From Hyphomonadaceae bacterium TMED5 (GTDB lineage: Bacteria; Pseudomonadota; Alphaproteobacteria; Caulobacterales; Hyphomonadaceae): 64,000 nucleotides of DNA. The notes under the pieces are model-generated. The model saw only the letters and a list, made by a program, of their open reading frames with translations, made no database searches and was not told where the DNA came from. Positions 24,480-33,282 of this stretch are shown piece by piece (positions within the stretch are counted from its first letter, which is position 1; each line of letters starts with the position of its first letter). The DNA is taken from NCBI GenBank assembly GCA_002173095.1, contig NHBK01000010.1, positions 78,371 through 142,370 on the forward strand, in the 5' to 3' direction. A program made the position numbers and the translations under genes.

Positions 24480-24926
24480 ATGGCTATGCTGACTCATGTC
24501 TCTGCCGGATGGGAAATTCGGCCTCACAGCCGCGACGATCACACCGATATCGAACGCGTTTTTTCCGATTGTCTGTATGACTTCCCCTGGCGCGATGCGC
24601 TGAAGGAACTTGAAGCCCTTCATTACAGCTTAAGGAATGCCAGCGTTCTGGTGGCCAGCGAACCACAGGCGGGCGTTGTCGGCTTCCTCATTCTTCATGC
24701 GGGCACGCGCTATGTCTCGCATCTGTTTGTCGAAAGAGACTGGCGATTGTGCGGCATTGCTCAAGGCCTGTTACAGGTTGCACGCGGCGTTGCAGGCGGC
24801 CCACTCCAACTGGATGTGGATACGTTGAATGAGTCCGCTATCGCCACTTACCGAAAGCTTGGATGGACCGAGATGGTCGAGCATGGCCGTTTAGGTTATC
24901 GCCAGACCCGCTTTCAGGGCCCCTGA
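24480..24926 (+). CDS. GNAT family N-acetyltransferase
   Basis: A protein of 148 residues from the ATG at 24480; 24486 is equally possible and no strong ribosome-binding site is seen. It contains a GNAT fold: VLVASEPQAGVVGFLILHAGTRYVSHLFVERDWRLCGIAQGLLQVARGVAGG with the acetyl-CoA loop R-x2-GIAQ-type, and LDVDTLNESAIATYRKLGWTEM, the usual C-terminal half. The substrate is unknown. It follows the Cys-rich peptide gene after 61 bases. Confidence 0.85.
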   Translation: MAMLTHVSAGWEIRPHSRDDHTDIERVFSDCLYDFPWRDALKELEALHYSLRNASVLVASEPQAGVVGFLILHAGTRYVSHLFVERDWRLCGIAQGLLQVARGVAGGPLQLDVDTLNESAIATYRKLGWTEMVEHGRLGYRQTRFQGP

Positions 24927-25002
24927 GTCGACCATACATCTATGCGCCTTGTCACTGCCATGATTATGCGTTTCCCTGCGCGCAACAAATGAGGGAATGA
25001 TC

Positions 25003-25284
25003 ATGGCGCTATATGCAGTGGATTTGCAGGGTGAATATTTTCCGATGCGGGAACAAGGCCGCTGGAAACTCTATGGCTTTGACACCGAACTGATCGTCGA
25101 AGCCGACACGCCCGAAGAAGCAGAACTCATGGCCGTTCGCATGGTCCATATGGACCCGGTCTGGGGCAATATCCGTCCACGCCCCGGTTTTCCGACCCCG
25201 CGCATTTACCCGGAAGGCGTATATGAGTGCGAAGAAGAGCCGACAGACCTGCCCGAATACGAATTATTCCGTATGCGGAAATAG
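25003..25284 (+). CDS. conserved-looking hypothetical protein, 93 aa
   Basis: The protein begins MALYAVDLQGEYFPMREQGRWKLYGFDTELIVEADTPEEAELMAVRMV. It has no signal peptide, is acidic with several aromatic residues, and ends in PEYELFRMRK. It may be a compact alpha/beta domain. I recognise no family. GAGGG seven bases upstream supports the ATG at 25003 rather than the ATG at 24997. It is convergent with the efflux operon, with only three bases between them. Confidence 0.72.
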   Translation: MALYAVDLQGEYFPMREQGRWKLYGFDTELIVEADTPEEAELMAVRMVHMDPVWGNIRPRPGFPTPRIYPEGVYECEEEPTDLPEYELFRMRK

Positions 25285-25287
25285 GCT

Positions 25288-26715
25288 TTAGCTGGCCCCG
25301 CCCAGCGCCTTCAACAAAGCGATGTACGCAAACAGTGCATCACGGCGGGCTTCTGTTAGCTGGCGCTCAACATCGATCTGGTCACGTTCCGTTTCGGTGA
25401 CCTGAAGAACCGTTCCTGTTCCGCCTTCATAGCGACCCCGCGCATATCCGTTCAGGCGCTCCGCAGATGCCAGGACGGCTTCAAGATTCGACACGAGCTG
25501 AAGCGTTTCGCCATACCGGACTGCGGCGCTCTCAACGTCATTTACCGCTGTCAAAACCGCCTCAGCATAGGCAAGCTCGGCCTGTTGCAATCGGGCCTCC
25601 CCAACCGCTTCACTGGCCGCCTGACGCCCTCCATCCCAAAGGGACCAGCTCGCCATCGCCGCCAGATTTACTGCCAGGCTTTCGGGTGATAGAAACTCTG
25701 ATATGTCGGTAGTTTCAGGGCCTACAGATCCAATGAGACTAAAACTCGGATATGTATCCAGCCGGGTCAGATCGAGCTGACGCGCGGTCAGTGCGTACTG
25801 GCGCTCAGCTGACCTCACATCGGCCCGATGCGCCAGAACATCTGAAGGCATGCCAGACAATGCGGCCTGCGGGCTATCAGGCAGAGACGCCTCCGGCAAA
25901 CTTTCGAGTGTCAAATCATACGGGGTTTGCCCCGTCAGAATAGCGATCTGATTTCGCGCCAGGCGTTCCCGCATATTCAGGGAGGGTTCTGATACCGCCG
26001 TCTGAAGACGACGCAATTCGGCTTGTTCGACTTCTATATCGGAGGCTTCGCCATGCTCACGGCGCTGGGCAACCATTTCCAGAATGTCGCGCTGGCGGTC
26101 CAGATTGGCATGCAACAGCGCGCGTTCAGCGCGGACAGACTGTAACTCAACCCATGCCCGGACAAGTTCCGCCGTCAGGCTGATCTGCGCATCGCGAAGA
26201 CTTTCTTCTTGGAGCGAAATCTGAGCGAGCGATGCATCTTCGCGAAGGCTTTGACGGCCAAAGAGGTCAATCTCCCAGCTCGCATCAAATCCAGCTGAAT
26301 ACAGCATTTGTTCTGCGGAATAGCCCGGAATCGCCCCGATGGGCAGCTGCCCTGTTTCCGACATACGCACAGCCGAGGCCTGACCTCGCGCAGACACGGC
26401 CGGGCGCGCACCGGCCTCAGTCAGGGTCAATGCACTGCGCGCCTCAAGAACGCTTGCGCGCATTTGCGCCAGTGACAAATTTTGGGCCAGCGCCTCTTCG
26501 ACCAAGGCATTCAGCGTTTCGTCATTAAACACATACCACCACGGACTGGCTGACCGCTCAGCGCGCGCAGACAGGCCATATTCAGTCATGGCGTCGGACC
26601 AGCTCATCTCGGGCGCAGGCGTCAGCTCCGCCGTCCGGTCCGGCGGCGTGATACACCCCGCCAAAGCGAAGGCGGAGGCACTGAGGGCGAAGATCTTAAG
26701 AAATCTGGTCGTCAT
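25288..26715 (-). CDS. NodT-type outer-membrane efflux lipoprotein
   Basis: A 475-residue outer-membrane factor of the TolC/NodT family, the exit duct of an efflux pump. The signal ends in the lipobox AFALAGC with lipid Cys21. It contains two OEP repeats: NALVEEALAQNLSLAQMRASVLEARSALTLTEAGARPAVSARGQ and RADVRSAERQYALTARQLDLTRLDTYPSFSLIGSVG. The mature form makes a beta-barrel and a long helical tunnel. The start is one base after the permease stop, so it is the last gene of the efflux operon. Confidence 0.94.
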   Translation of the reverse strand: MTTRFLKIFALSASAFALAGCITPPDRTAELTPAPEMSWSDAMTEYGLSARAERSASPWWYVFNDETLNALVEEALAQNLSLAQMRASVLEARSALTLTEAGARPAVSARGQASAVRMSETGQLPIGAIPGYSAEQMLYSAGFDASWEIDLFGRQSLREDASLAQISLQEESLRDAQISLTAELVRAWVELQSVRAERALLHANLDRQRDILEMVAQRREHGEASDIEVEQAELRRLQTAVSEPSLNMRERLARNQIAILTGQTPYDLTLESLPEASLPDSPQAALSGMPSDVLAHRADVRSAERQYALTARQLDLTRLDTYPSFSLIGSVGPETTDISEFLSPESLAVNLAAMASWSLWDGGRQAASEAVGEARLQQAELAYAEAVLTAVNDVESAAVRYGETLQLVSNLEAVLASAERLNGYARGRYEGGTGTVLQVTETERDQIDVERQLTEARRDALFAYIALLKALGGAS

Positions 26716-26716
26716 A

Positions 26717-27844
26717 TCAGTCGAGTGTCCTGCGATAACGCGACATGGCGATCGCCATGACAACAATCACGAAAGCGAGCATGGCAAGCATCTGAATGTA
26801 GAGTTCACCCAGGCTTGCGCCCTTCAGCATCACCCCGCGTACAATGCGCAGGAAATGCGTGAGCGGCATGACCTCACCAATCATCTGCGCCCATTCAGGC
26901 ATGCCCCGGAACGGGAACATGAAGCCGGACAACAAAATGGATGGCAGGAAGAAGAAAAAGGTCAGCTGCATGGCCTGCATCTGGGATTGAGCCAGAGTCG
27001 AAAAGGTAAAACCGAGCGCCAAGTTTGCCAGCATAAACACACCAACACCCAGCAACAGCACAAAGAGATTCCCAACGAACGGCACGCCAAAAATGAAGTG
27101 AGCCGCCATAAGGATTACAAAGACCTGCCCCGCCCCGACGCCCACATAAGGGAAGATCTTCCCAAGCATCACCTCGACCGGCTTGGCCGGCATGGCGAGA
27201 AGATTCTCCATCGTGCCCTGTTCAACTTCGCGGGTCATTGCCATGCCTGTGATCATCACCAGTGTCATGGTGAGAATGACGCCCAGAAGTCCCGGTACGA
27301 TATTGTACTGCGTGCGCCCCTCCGGATTGTAGAGCCGTTGTACACGTAGATCGAAAGGCGGTGGCCCCTGTGCGAGATATGACAATGAACCATTCAACTC
27401 ATCGGCCAGCGCCGAGGCAATGATCGTTTGCGCCGAGCTCACTGCGCCCGATGCCGCGGCCGGGTCAGACGCATCTGCTTCGATCAGAAGCTCCGGGCGT
27501 TCGCCTCGAATAAGGCGCTCCGTAAATCCGGTCGGGATGGTCACAACAAAGGCCACGTCGCCGCGTGCAAGCAGGGTCTGGCTTTCATCCGGGTCCTCAG
27601 TCTGAAGAATGAAGTCGTAATATCCGGAATTTTCCATCGCATGGATGATGGTGCGAACGATCGGCGTCTGCTCTTCCGCGACAACGGCCGCAGGCAGATT
27701 TTTAGGGTCCATATTGATAGCATAGCCAAACAGAATGAGCTGCATGATCGGCACGCCAAACATCATAGCGAAAGTCAGCCTGTCCCGACGCATCTGCGTC
27801 AGCTCTTTCATCATCACAGCCCATATGCGGAAGAATGCACCCAT
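26717..27844 (-). CDS. ABC-2 type efflux permease (YhhJ/YbhR-like)
   Basis: A 375-residue membrane protein. It has one N-terminal membrane segment (FAMMFGVPIMQLILFGYAI), a large periplasmic domain of about 130 residues, and five more segments after GLLGVILTMTLVMITGMAMTREVEQGTMENLLAMPAKPVEVMLGKI, the typical ABC-2 motif. It pairs with the ATPase upstream, whose stop it overlaps at base 27844. The substrate is not evident; related pumps export drugs or other toxic compounds. Confidence 0.94.
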   Translation of the reverse strand: MGAFFRIWAVMMKELTQMRRDRLTFAMMFGVPIMQLILFGYAINMDPKNLPAAVVAEEQTPIVRTIIHAMENSGYYDFILQTEDPDESQTLLARGDVAFVVTIPTGFTERLIRGERPELLIEADASDPAAASGAVSSAQTIIASALADELNGSLSYLAQGPPPFDLRVQRLYNPEGRTQYNIVPGLLGVILTMTLVMITGMAMTREVEQGTMENLLAMPAKPVEVMLGKIFPYVGVGAGQVFVILMAAHFIFGVPFVGNLFVLLLGVGVFMLANLALGFTFSTLAQSQMQAMQLTFFFFLPSILLSGFMFPFRGMPEWAQMIGEVMPLTHFLRIVRGVMLKGASLGELYIQMLAMLAFVIVVMAIAMSRYRRTLD

Positions 27845-28782
27845 CAGCCATGATCCCTCTGGTCTACGCCCGCACGTGCCATCAGCGCGATAAACGCGTC
27901 CTCAAGGCTTGGGCGAACTTCATGCCATTCCACATCCGGTCGCTGGAAATGTGAGATTGTGTCGCGAAGACGCGCCTCATCCGTGCCGGACACATGCAAG
28001 GCAGAGCCGAAATAGGCGACATGCTCTGCGCCATCCTGACCTTCGATCTCGGACGACAAGTCACGGACCGCATCACCCTCCGCGCGCCATGTCACCAGAC
28101 CAGACCGGTCAATGATGTTCTGGACGCGGCCCTCGGTGACCTTCTGCCCATTGGCAAGGTACACAATCCGATCGCAGCGTTCTGCCTCATCCATGTAGTG
28201 GGTAGAGACAAGAACGGTCATGCCATTGCGGGAGAGATGGTGAATCTCATCCCAGAAATCCCGGCGCGCCTGTGGGTCGACACCTGCTGTGGGTTCATCA
28301 AGCAAAAGCAGATCCGGACCATGCATGGTGACCGCAGCCAGAGCGAGGCGCTGTTTCCACCCGCCAGACAAAGCACCGGCGAGCTGGCGTTGACGATGGG
28401 CAAGCCCCAGCCCTTCAAGCGTTTCGTCCACGACACGCTTCATTTTAGGCAATTGATAGAGCCGCGCGACGAACTCCAGATTTTCGCGAATTGTCAGGTC
28501 TGACCAGAAAGAGAATTTCTGGGTCATATATCCGGTCTTCAACTTGATGCGGGAGGCATCCTTCTTGATGTCATACCCAAGACAGGAGCCTTCACCCTCA
28601 CTGATTTTCAGAAGCCCGCAAATCATTCGAATGGTGGTGGTTTTCCCGGACCCGTTCGGGCCAAGAAATCCCCACACCTTTCCGCGCGGCATCTGTATAT
28701 CGACACCATTGACCGCGGCCTTGTCGCCGAAGCGTTTCACCAGGCCGCGCACATCAATGGCAAGATCGCTATCGCCAGACAT
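27844..28782 (-). CDS. ABC transporter ATP-binding protein (efflux)
   Basis: A 312-residue ATPase. Walker A is GPNGSGKTTT (41-50), the signature is LSGGWKQRLALA, Walker B is LLLLDEPTAGVDPQARR, and the H-loop is VSTHYMDEAERCDR. The C-terminal ~80 residues form the accessory domain typical of ABC-2 drug exporters. The start is the ATG at 28782, just after the adaptor stop. Its stop overlaps the permease start. Confidence 0.95.
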   Translation of the reverse strand: MSGDSDLAIDVRGLVKRFGDKAAVNGVDIQMPRGKVWGFLGPNGSGKTTTIRMICGLLKISEGEGSCLGYDIKKDASRIKLKTGYMTQKFSFWSDLTIRENLEFVARLYQLPKMKRVVDETLEGLGLAHRQRQLAGALSGGWKQRLALAAVTMHGPDLLLLDEPTAGVDPQARRDFWDEIHHLSRNGMTVLVSTHYMDEAERCDRIVYLANGQKVTEGRVQNIIDRSGLVTWRAEGDAVRDLSSEIEGQDGAEHVAYFGSALHVSGTDEARLRDTISHFQRPDVEWHEVRPSLEDAFIALMARAGVDQRDHG

Positions 28783-28787
28783 GATCG

Positions 28788-29738
28788 CTACCAATCCACA
28801 TCCACCGGAAGCCCGGGACGAAGGTTTGAACCAGCAGGCAGACGCGCCTCAACTTCAAACACCAGCTTGTCGCGCTCATCCGCCGAATAGATCACCGGAG
28901 GGGTAAATTCCGCATCCGAAGCAATTCTGGAAATAACAGCCATTACAGGCCCGCTCCCATCAGAGCTGACACTAATTTCTTTGCCCATAAAGAACTGAGG
29001 CAGCTCCGCTTGCGGCACAAAGAAACGAACAGTCAGTCCGTCATCCGGCAACACGGCCAGCACGGGCGTTCCGGCATTCACAAACTCACCCGGGTCCTGA
29101 AAAACTTCCTCTACCCGGCCGGCAGAGCGTGCAAAAACCTGTCGATCATTCACGCGTATCTGCGCTGTCGCACGCGCCGCTTCCGCCGCTTGCGCTGCAG
29201 CAAGGCTCGCTTCCTGAACGCCATCTCTTGCAGGCAGACGCGCACTGGCGATTGCTTCTTCTGCAGCCTCGACACCCGCTTGAGCACGCTCCACACTGGT
29301 TATCAGTTGATCTCCGCGTGAGCGTGGTTCCAGGCCCTGTTCGACGAGCGGCAAAACGCGATCACGTTCACTAACTGCGTTCGCCAAAGCGGCTTCAGCA
29401 TCGGCAAGTTGCGCCTGAAGTTGTCTGATCTCTGGTGCCCGCGCGCCTGTCTCGGTATTGCGCGCTTCTGCATAAGCCTGTGCAACACGGCTTTCCGCTT
29501 CTGCCAAAGCTGCAAGCTGAGTTTCATCATCCAGTTCAAACAGAAGATCACCCGGCTCGATCAGATCGCCCTCATTTACAAGGCGGCTCACCACCCATCC
29601 CGACTGCGGCGAGGCGATATAAATCCAGTCAGCCTCCACATACCCGATATGCCCAGCATCCTCGGGCTCTGAACAAGAGGTGAGCAACAAGGCAGGCGCC
29701 AGCAAAAATCCAGACAGAAGAGCGCGTTTAAGAGGCAT
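28788..29738 (-). CDS. HlyD-type membrane-fusion adaptor lipoprotein (YbhG-like)
   Basis: A 316-residue periplasmic adaptor with a lipoprotein signal (ALLLTSCSE, Cys22). It has a biotinyl-lipoyl half (GWVVSRLVNEGDLIEPGDLLFELDDE), a coiled-coil hairpin of about 100 residues rich in Ala and Glu (LQAQLADAEAALANAVSERDRVLPLVEQ...), and a beta-barrel half (RSAGRVEEVFQDPGEFVNAGTPVLAVLP). It links the ABC permease to the outer-membrane factor. Its 5' end overlaps the tetR stop by 11 bases. Confidence 0.94.
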   Translation of the reverse strand: MPLKRALLSGFLLAPALLLTSCSEPEDAGHIGYVEADWIYIASPQSGWVVSRLVNEGDLIEPGDLLFELDDETQLAALAEAESRVAQAYAEARNTETGARAPEIRQLQAQLADAEAALANAVSERDRVLPLVEQGLEPRSRGDQLITSVERAQAGVEAAEEAIASARLPARDGVQEASLAAAQAAEAARATAQIRVNDRQVFARSAGRVEEVFQDPGEFVNAGTPVLAVLPDDGLTVRFFVPQAELPQFFMGKEISVSSDGSGPVMAVISRIASDAEFTPPVIYSADERDKLVFEVEARLPAGSNLRPGLPVDVDW

Positions 29739-30363
29739 GTAAATCTCCGCTCGGGGACAAGGCTCTGATCATGTAGAGCGCGTGAATTTTGAACATTCTT
29801 GAGACATCGAACTGCGCCTCAGCATCGGATTCGAAGAGGATCCTCCACATGCCATTCATCGGCATGGGTGAAAGGATGAGGCGCGCCGTCAGGTCTGCAT
29901 CTATCAGCTGAATTTCGCCGCGCGCTTCTGCCCGCTCGAGAAATGTGCGGACTGCACAAATCACGCGATCCAGAACCGTCTCACGAAATTCCCGCATCAG
30001 CTTGGGGTGACCACCACTTTCGCCAATCATCACTTTAAGCATTTTGGGCATAGGCGAATTGAGAATAACGGTGGGCAGGAACTCTGCGAACTGGTTCATC
30101 GCCTCTTCAAAGCTCAGATCACGGCCGAAGAAGGCATCAATATAGTCGAGCTTCGGCGACGAAATTTCACGCAGCAACTCTGTGAACAGCGCGTCCTTGT
30201 TTTTGAAATAGAGATACACAGCCGCCTTTGAGAGCCCGGCTCGGCGCGCAATGTCGTCCATTCGGGCCGCCGCAAAGCCCTTCTCATAGAATTCATCAAG
30301 TGACGCCATCAGTATGGAAAGGCGGCGCTCATCCTTGGCTTCATCTGTACGGGCTCGTTGCAT
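29728..30363 (-). CDS. TetR-family repressor of the efflux operon
   Basis: A 211-residue regulator. The N-terminal helix-turn-helix is LDEFYEKGFAAARMDDIARRAGLSKAAVYLYFKNKDALFTELLRE (about 25-70), with a ligand-binding helical domain after it. It is the first gene of a five-gene run (regulator, adaptor, ATPase, permease, outer-membrane factor), so it most likely represses its own operon and is released by a pump substrate. A perfect dyad lies 15 bases upstream of its start. Confidence 0.94.
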   Translation of the reverse strand: MQRARTDEAKDERRLSILMASLDEFYEKGFAAARMDDIARRAGLSKAAVYLYFKNKDALFTELLREISSPKLDYIDAFFGRDLSFEEAMNQFAEFLPTVILNSPMPKMLKVMIGESGGHPKLMREFRETVLDRVICAVRTFLERAEARGEIQLIDADLTARLILSPMPMNGMWRILFESDAEAQFDVSRMFKIHALYMIRALSPSGDLHAS

Positions 30364-30377
30364 CTGACTTCCATAAA

Positions 30378-30399
30378 TAACTAACCAGTCAGTTAGTTA
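30378..30399. promoter_or_regulatory. operator dyad of the efflux TetR
   Basis: TAACTAAC and GTTAGTTA are perfect eight-base inverted arms around six bases. It lies just upstream of the TetR gene that heads the efflux operon, the usual place for a TetR-family operator. Confidence 0.75.
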
Positions 30400-30447
30400 A
30401 TACGATAAAGCAGTCTCGTCAAACTGTTTTTCTATTTTTAATGGAGC

Positions 30448-31110
30448 CTAATAATCGCGCTCGCCAAACAGGGCTGAGCCGACACGCACATGCGTCGCGC
30501 CATAGAGAATGGCCGTCTCAAAATCGCCGCTCATACCCATGGAGAGCTGCTTAAGGTCATATCGAGCAGCAAGCTTTGCGAGCAGAGCAAAATGGGGGCC
30601 CGGAGGCTCCTCTGCAGGCGGAATAGCCATCAGGCCAACCGGGCTGATACCAAAATCAGGACAAGTTTCAGTGAGAAACGCCTCAAGCTCGCCCGGCAGA
30701 ACACCGGCTTTTTGCGGCTCTTCGCCCGTATTCACCTGAACCAGAATTTCAGGACTTTTGCCGAGCTTCTGAATAGCATCCGCCAGCGTACGCGCGAGCT
30801 TCGGGCGATCCAACACGTCGATTGTATCGAACAGCGCGACCGCATCTTCAGACTTGTTAGATTGGAGCGGCCCGATAAGGCGAAGCTTCAGGTCTGGATA
30901 TTTTTCACGACGTGTCGCCCAGCGCTCCTGCGCTTCCTGCACGCGGTTTTCGCCGAAAATCCGCACACCCGCCGCCAGCGCCGCTTCGATGCGCTCATCA
31001 GGCTGGCGTTTTGAAACGGCGACCAGTTCCGGGCGGGTCTCACGCTCAGCCTTTTGACAGGCTTTCAGAATGCGGTCTTCTATCTCGGCGAGGTTTTCAG
31101 CAAAGCTCAT
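30448..31110 (-). CDS. YggS/PLPBP pyridoxal-phosphate homeostasis protein
   Basis: A 220-residue protein with a single alanine-racemase-like barrel that carries PLP on Lys34 (ELVAVSKRQP). Other family features are GVRIFGENRVQEAQERW, LRLIGPLQSNKSEDAV, ILVQVNTGEEPQKAGV, and SMGMSGDFETAILYGATHVRVGSALFG at the C-terminus. It buffers PLP and influences amino-acid pools rather than acting as an enzyme. Its start lies next to that of the divergent ThiE-like gene. Confidence 0.95.
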   Translation of the reverse strand: MSFAENLAEIEDRILKACQKAERETRPELVAVSKRQPDERIEAALAAGVRIFGENRVQEAQERWATRREKYPDLKLRLIGPLQSNKSEDAVALFDTIDVLDRPKLARTLADAIQKLGKSPEILVQVNTGEEPQKAGVLPGELEAFLTETCPDFGISPVGLMAIPPAEEPPGPHFALLAKLAARYDLKQLSMGMSGDFETAILYGATHVRVGSALFGERDY

Positions 31111-31126
31111 GGGGCACTTTCAGAAC

Positions 31127-31714
31127 ATGTCAGGTCGTTCAAAATATAGAATGCTGTCTGCCGTGCGCGAAGCGTCTCGTCAAATGCCTTCGCCCTGGCC
31201 GGGCGCATTCTTTCTGACAGACCCAAACCGCGTGTCAGACCCGATTGCTCCGACAGAAACACTGCCCGCTGGCACGGGTGTCATTTATCGGCATTTCGGC
31301 GCATCTGATAAAGTCGAAACCGGCCGCGCGCTGAGACACGCCTGCAATAAGCGCGGCATCCCCCTTCTCATCGCGAATGACCCCATGCTCGCCAAACACA
31401 TCAAAGCGGACGGCGTGCACTGGCCTGAAGCGCGGGCCAGTGAGGCGCGCAAATGGCAAGGGCAGTTTCTGTTTCAGACCCAATCTGCCCATTCGCCTCG
31501 CGCTTTGCGTGAAGCCGTTTGCGAGGCTGTCCTTTATTCAGCGATTTTCCCATCCAATAGTCCAAGCGCCGGACCGGCCCTCGGCCCGATAAAATTTCGA
31601 ACGCTTTGCCACCAGAGCAACGCCCTGATTTATGGCCTTGGCGGTATTAATGGAAACACAGCCTCCGCCATTAGCAATGCATCCGGCCTCGCCGGGATTG
31701 AGGGTTTTCTGTAA
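31127..31714 (+). CDS. thiamine-phosphate-synthase-like (ThiE/TenI fold) protein
   Basis: A protein of about 195 residues with a TIM-barrel related to ThiE/TenI: GAFFLTDPNRVSDP, GTGVIYRHFG, GIPLLIANDPMLAKHIKADGVHWPE and IYGLGGINGNTASAI. The motifs that bind the pyrimidine and thiazole phosphates are weak (no clear CVGxxPxG loop is seen), so synthesis of thiamine phosphate is uncertain. The start is unclear: 31109, 31127 and 31151 are all possible. It is divergent from yggS, with the start codons almost touching. Confidence 0.75.
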   Translation: MSGRSKYRMLSAVREASRQMPSPWPGAFFLTDPNRVSDPIAPTETLPAGTGVIYRHFGASDKVETGRALRHACNKRGIPLLIANDPMLAKHIKADGVHWPEARASEARKWQGQFLFQTQSAHSPRALREAVCEAVLYSAIFPSNSPSAGPALGPIKFRTLCHQSNALIYGLGGINGNTASAISNASGLAGIEGFL

Positions 31715-31780
31715 CGGCAGAGTTGTATTCTCAACCGGGCAGCCTTAGAGCTCCTTCGTTTTCTAAAAAGGGGATGCGCC

Positions 31781-31966
31781 ATGAAAAAGAAATCCACACC
31801 GATCAAATCTGACTTTGAAGCCATGAAGCTCAGCGATGATAAATGGGCAGAATACAAAGCAGCTAAAAAACAGACCGCGAAAAAACGCATGGGCGCGAAA
31901 GGCGCTAAGAACTTCTCCCGCAAGCTGGAAGCCAAGCGTAAAAAGTTTCTGGGTGGCGGCGCGTAA
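31781..31966 (+). CDS. small basic protein, 61 aa
   Basis: The protein begins MKKKSTPIKSDFEAMKLSDD and is very rich in Lys (KKQTAKKRMGAKGAKNFSRKL), with an Ala-poor acidic patch near the start and a GGGA end. AAGGGG lies about seven bases before the ATG. It is cytoplasmic and likely binds nucleic acid, by composition only. I recognise no family. A terminator hairpin lies 29 bases after the stop, inside the next gene. Confidence 0.7.
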   Translation: MKKKSTPIKSDFEAMKLSDDKWAEYKAAKKQTAKKRMGAKGAKNFSRKLEAKRKKFLGGGA

Positions 31967-31975
31967 GCGCTTTGA

Positions 31976-32389
31976 TCATCTGATCTGTTCGGAGTCCCGG
32001 CCTTTCTTAAAGGTCGGGATTTTTAATGGCTCAAGCCAGGCGCAGCGATTGTTTTCGAAGACTGATCGGACCGGCTTTGTATCAGCCAGATCGTCAAATG
32101 CCCCTACAGCGACACCCATACCGTCCGGATGACGCTCGGTCGTCCAGTAAAGCGTGGTCGCACAATTCGGGCAGAAGAACTGGATGAAATCCGCGCCAGA
32201 AGCGGCCTTGCGGATAAAACGGCGGGATACACCCGCAATCGTGACGGCAGAGCGGGAATAATAGGCCCCAAGGCCAAACGCACTGCCGCTACGTTTCTGA
32301 CAGTCTGTGCAGTGACATTGCACAATACTGTCCGGCGCCCCATCGCAATGGGCCTTTAACTGACCGCAGCCACAGGACGCCGTAAACAC
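31976..32389 (-). CDS. GFA family (glutathione-dependent formaldehyde-activating-like) protein
   Basis: A 137-residue zinc protein. The signature is ASCGCGQLKAHCDG, then CHCTDCQKRSGSAFGLGAYY and FFCPNCATTLYWTTERHPDGMGVAVGAFDD. The fold binds two zinc ions through these cysteines. Family members were named for adding formaldehyde to glutathione, but most have unproven activity. It is convergent with the small basic protein gene and shares its direction with fabI, whose stop lies four bases upstream. Confidence 0.92.
   Translation of the reverse strand: MFTASCGCGQLKAHCDGAPDSIVQCHCTDCQKRSGSAFGLGAYYSRSAVTIAGVSRRFIRKAASGADFIQFFCPNCATTLYWTTERHPDGMGVAVGAFDDLADTKPVRSVFENNRCAWLEPLKIPTFKKGRDSEQIR
31995..32024 (+). 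terminator. terminator of the small basic protein gene, inside the GFA gene
   Basis: TCCCGGCCTTT pairs with AAAGGTCGGGA (one G-U pair) around a three-base loop, followed by TTTTT. It overlaps the last codons of the minus-strand GFA gene. Confidence 0.7.
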
Positions 32390-32392
32390 TGA

Positions 32393-33208
32393 CTATTCGT
32401 CGTCAGATGGGTCAGGCACGCCAACTGCGTGGAAGCCTGCATCAACGTGCAGAACTTCGCCCGCAATGGACTGACCAATATCAGACAGAAGATAAAGCGC
32501 TGCGCCCGCAACACCTTCCATCTTCGTGTCTTCTTTCAGAAGTGACCATTCACGGCCCGTACCCATGAGGGATTTACCGCCGCGAATACCCGCCAGAGAC
32601 AGGGTACGCATAGCGCCAGCAGAAATCGCATTCACACGAATGCCCTGCTTACCAAGGTCACGTGCTGCATAGCGTGTAGACGCTTCCAGAGCCGCCTTCG
32701 CAACGCCCATCACGTTATAGGAAGGAACCGTACGTTCTGCGCCGAGGTAAGTCAGGCATATGATAGAACCACCCGGATCCATCATCTCAGATGCACGACG
32801 TGAGCAATCGATGAAGGAATAAACAGAGATATCCATAGCGCGGCGGAAACCCTCACGAGAGGTATTCGCAACCATGGAGCCCATCAATTCTTCCTTGCCC
32901 GCGAAAGCGATCGCGTGGACGAGGAAGTCGATCTTGCCCCATTTTTCTTTCACCGCACCGAAAGCCGCATCCATGCTGGCATCATCGGTCACGTCTGCAG
33001 GGATCATGAAGTCCATACCAATGGATTCGACGAGCGGGCGCACGCGGCGCTCCAGGCTTTCGCCCTGGTAGGTGAAGGCGATTTCAGCCCCCTGCGCAGC
33101 GAGCTGCTTTGCAATACCCCAGGCAATAGAGTTCTGATTTGCGACACCCATGACGATGCCGCGCTTACCGGCCATCAGATTGCCTTCCGGCATATTCCAG
33201 TCAGACAT
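32393..33208 (-). CDS. fabI: enoyl-ACP reductase FabI (NADH)
   Basis: FabI catalyses the last step of each fatty-acid elongation cycle. The 271-residue protein shows GVANQNSIAWGIAKQLAAQGAEIAFTYQ at 21-48 (NAD site) and Tyr154, Tyr164 and Lys171 (CLTYLGAERTVPSYNVMGVAKAAL), the FabI pattern. The length fits. It lies downstream of GNAT, queE and fabA on the same strand. In many alphaproteobacteria fabA, fabB and fabI form one operon; fabB is not here. Confidence 0.97.
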   Translation of the reverse strand: MSDWNMPEGNLMAGKRGIVMGVANQNSIAWGIAKQLAAQGAEIAFTYQGESLERRVRPLVESIGMDFMIPADVTDDASMDAAFGAVKEKWGKIDFLVHAIAFAGKEELMGSMVANTSREGFRRAMDISVYSFIDCSRRASEMMDPGGSIICLTYLGAERTVPSYNVMGVAKAALEASTRYAARDLGKQGIRVNAISAGAMRTLSLAGIRGGKSLMGTGREWSLLKEDTKMEGVAGAALYLLSDIGQSIAGEVLHVDAGFHAVGVPDPSDDE

Positions 33209-33282
33209 GTGTCCTCCAAGACGTAATGTTGAACACGTTGGCTATGCCCGCGCGCTTGAGACGTCAAGTAAGCTAAAGCCCG

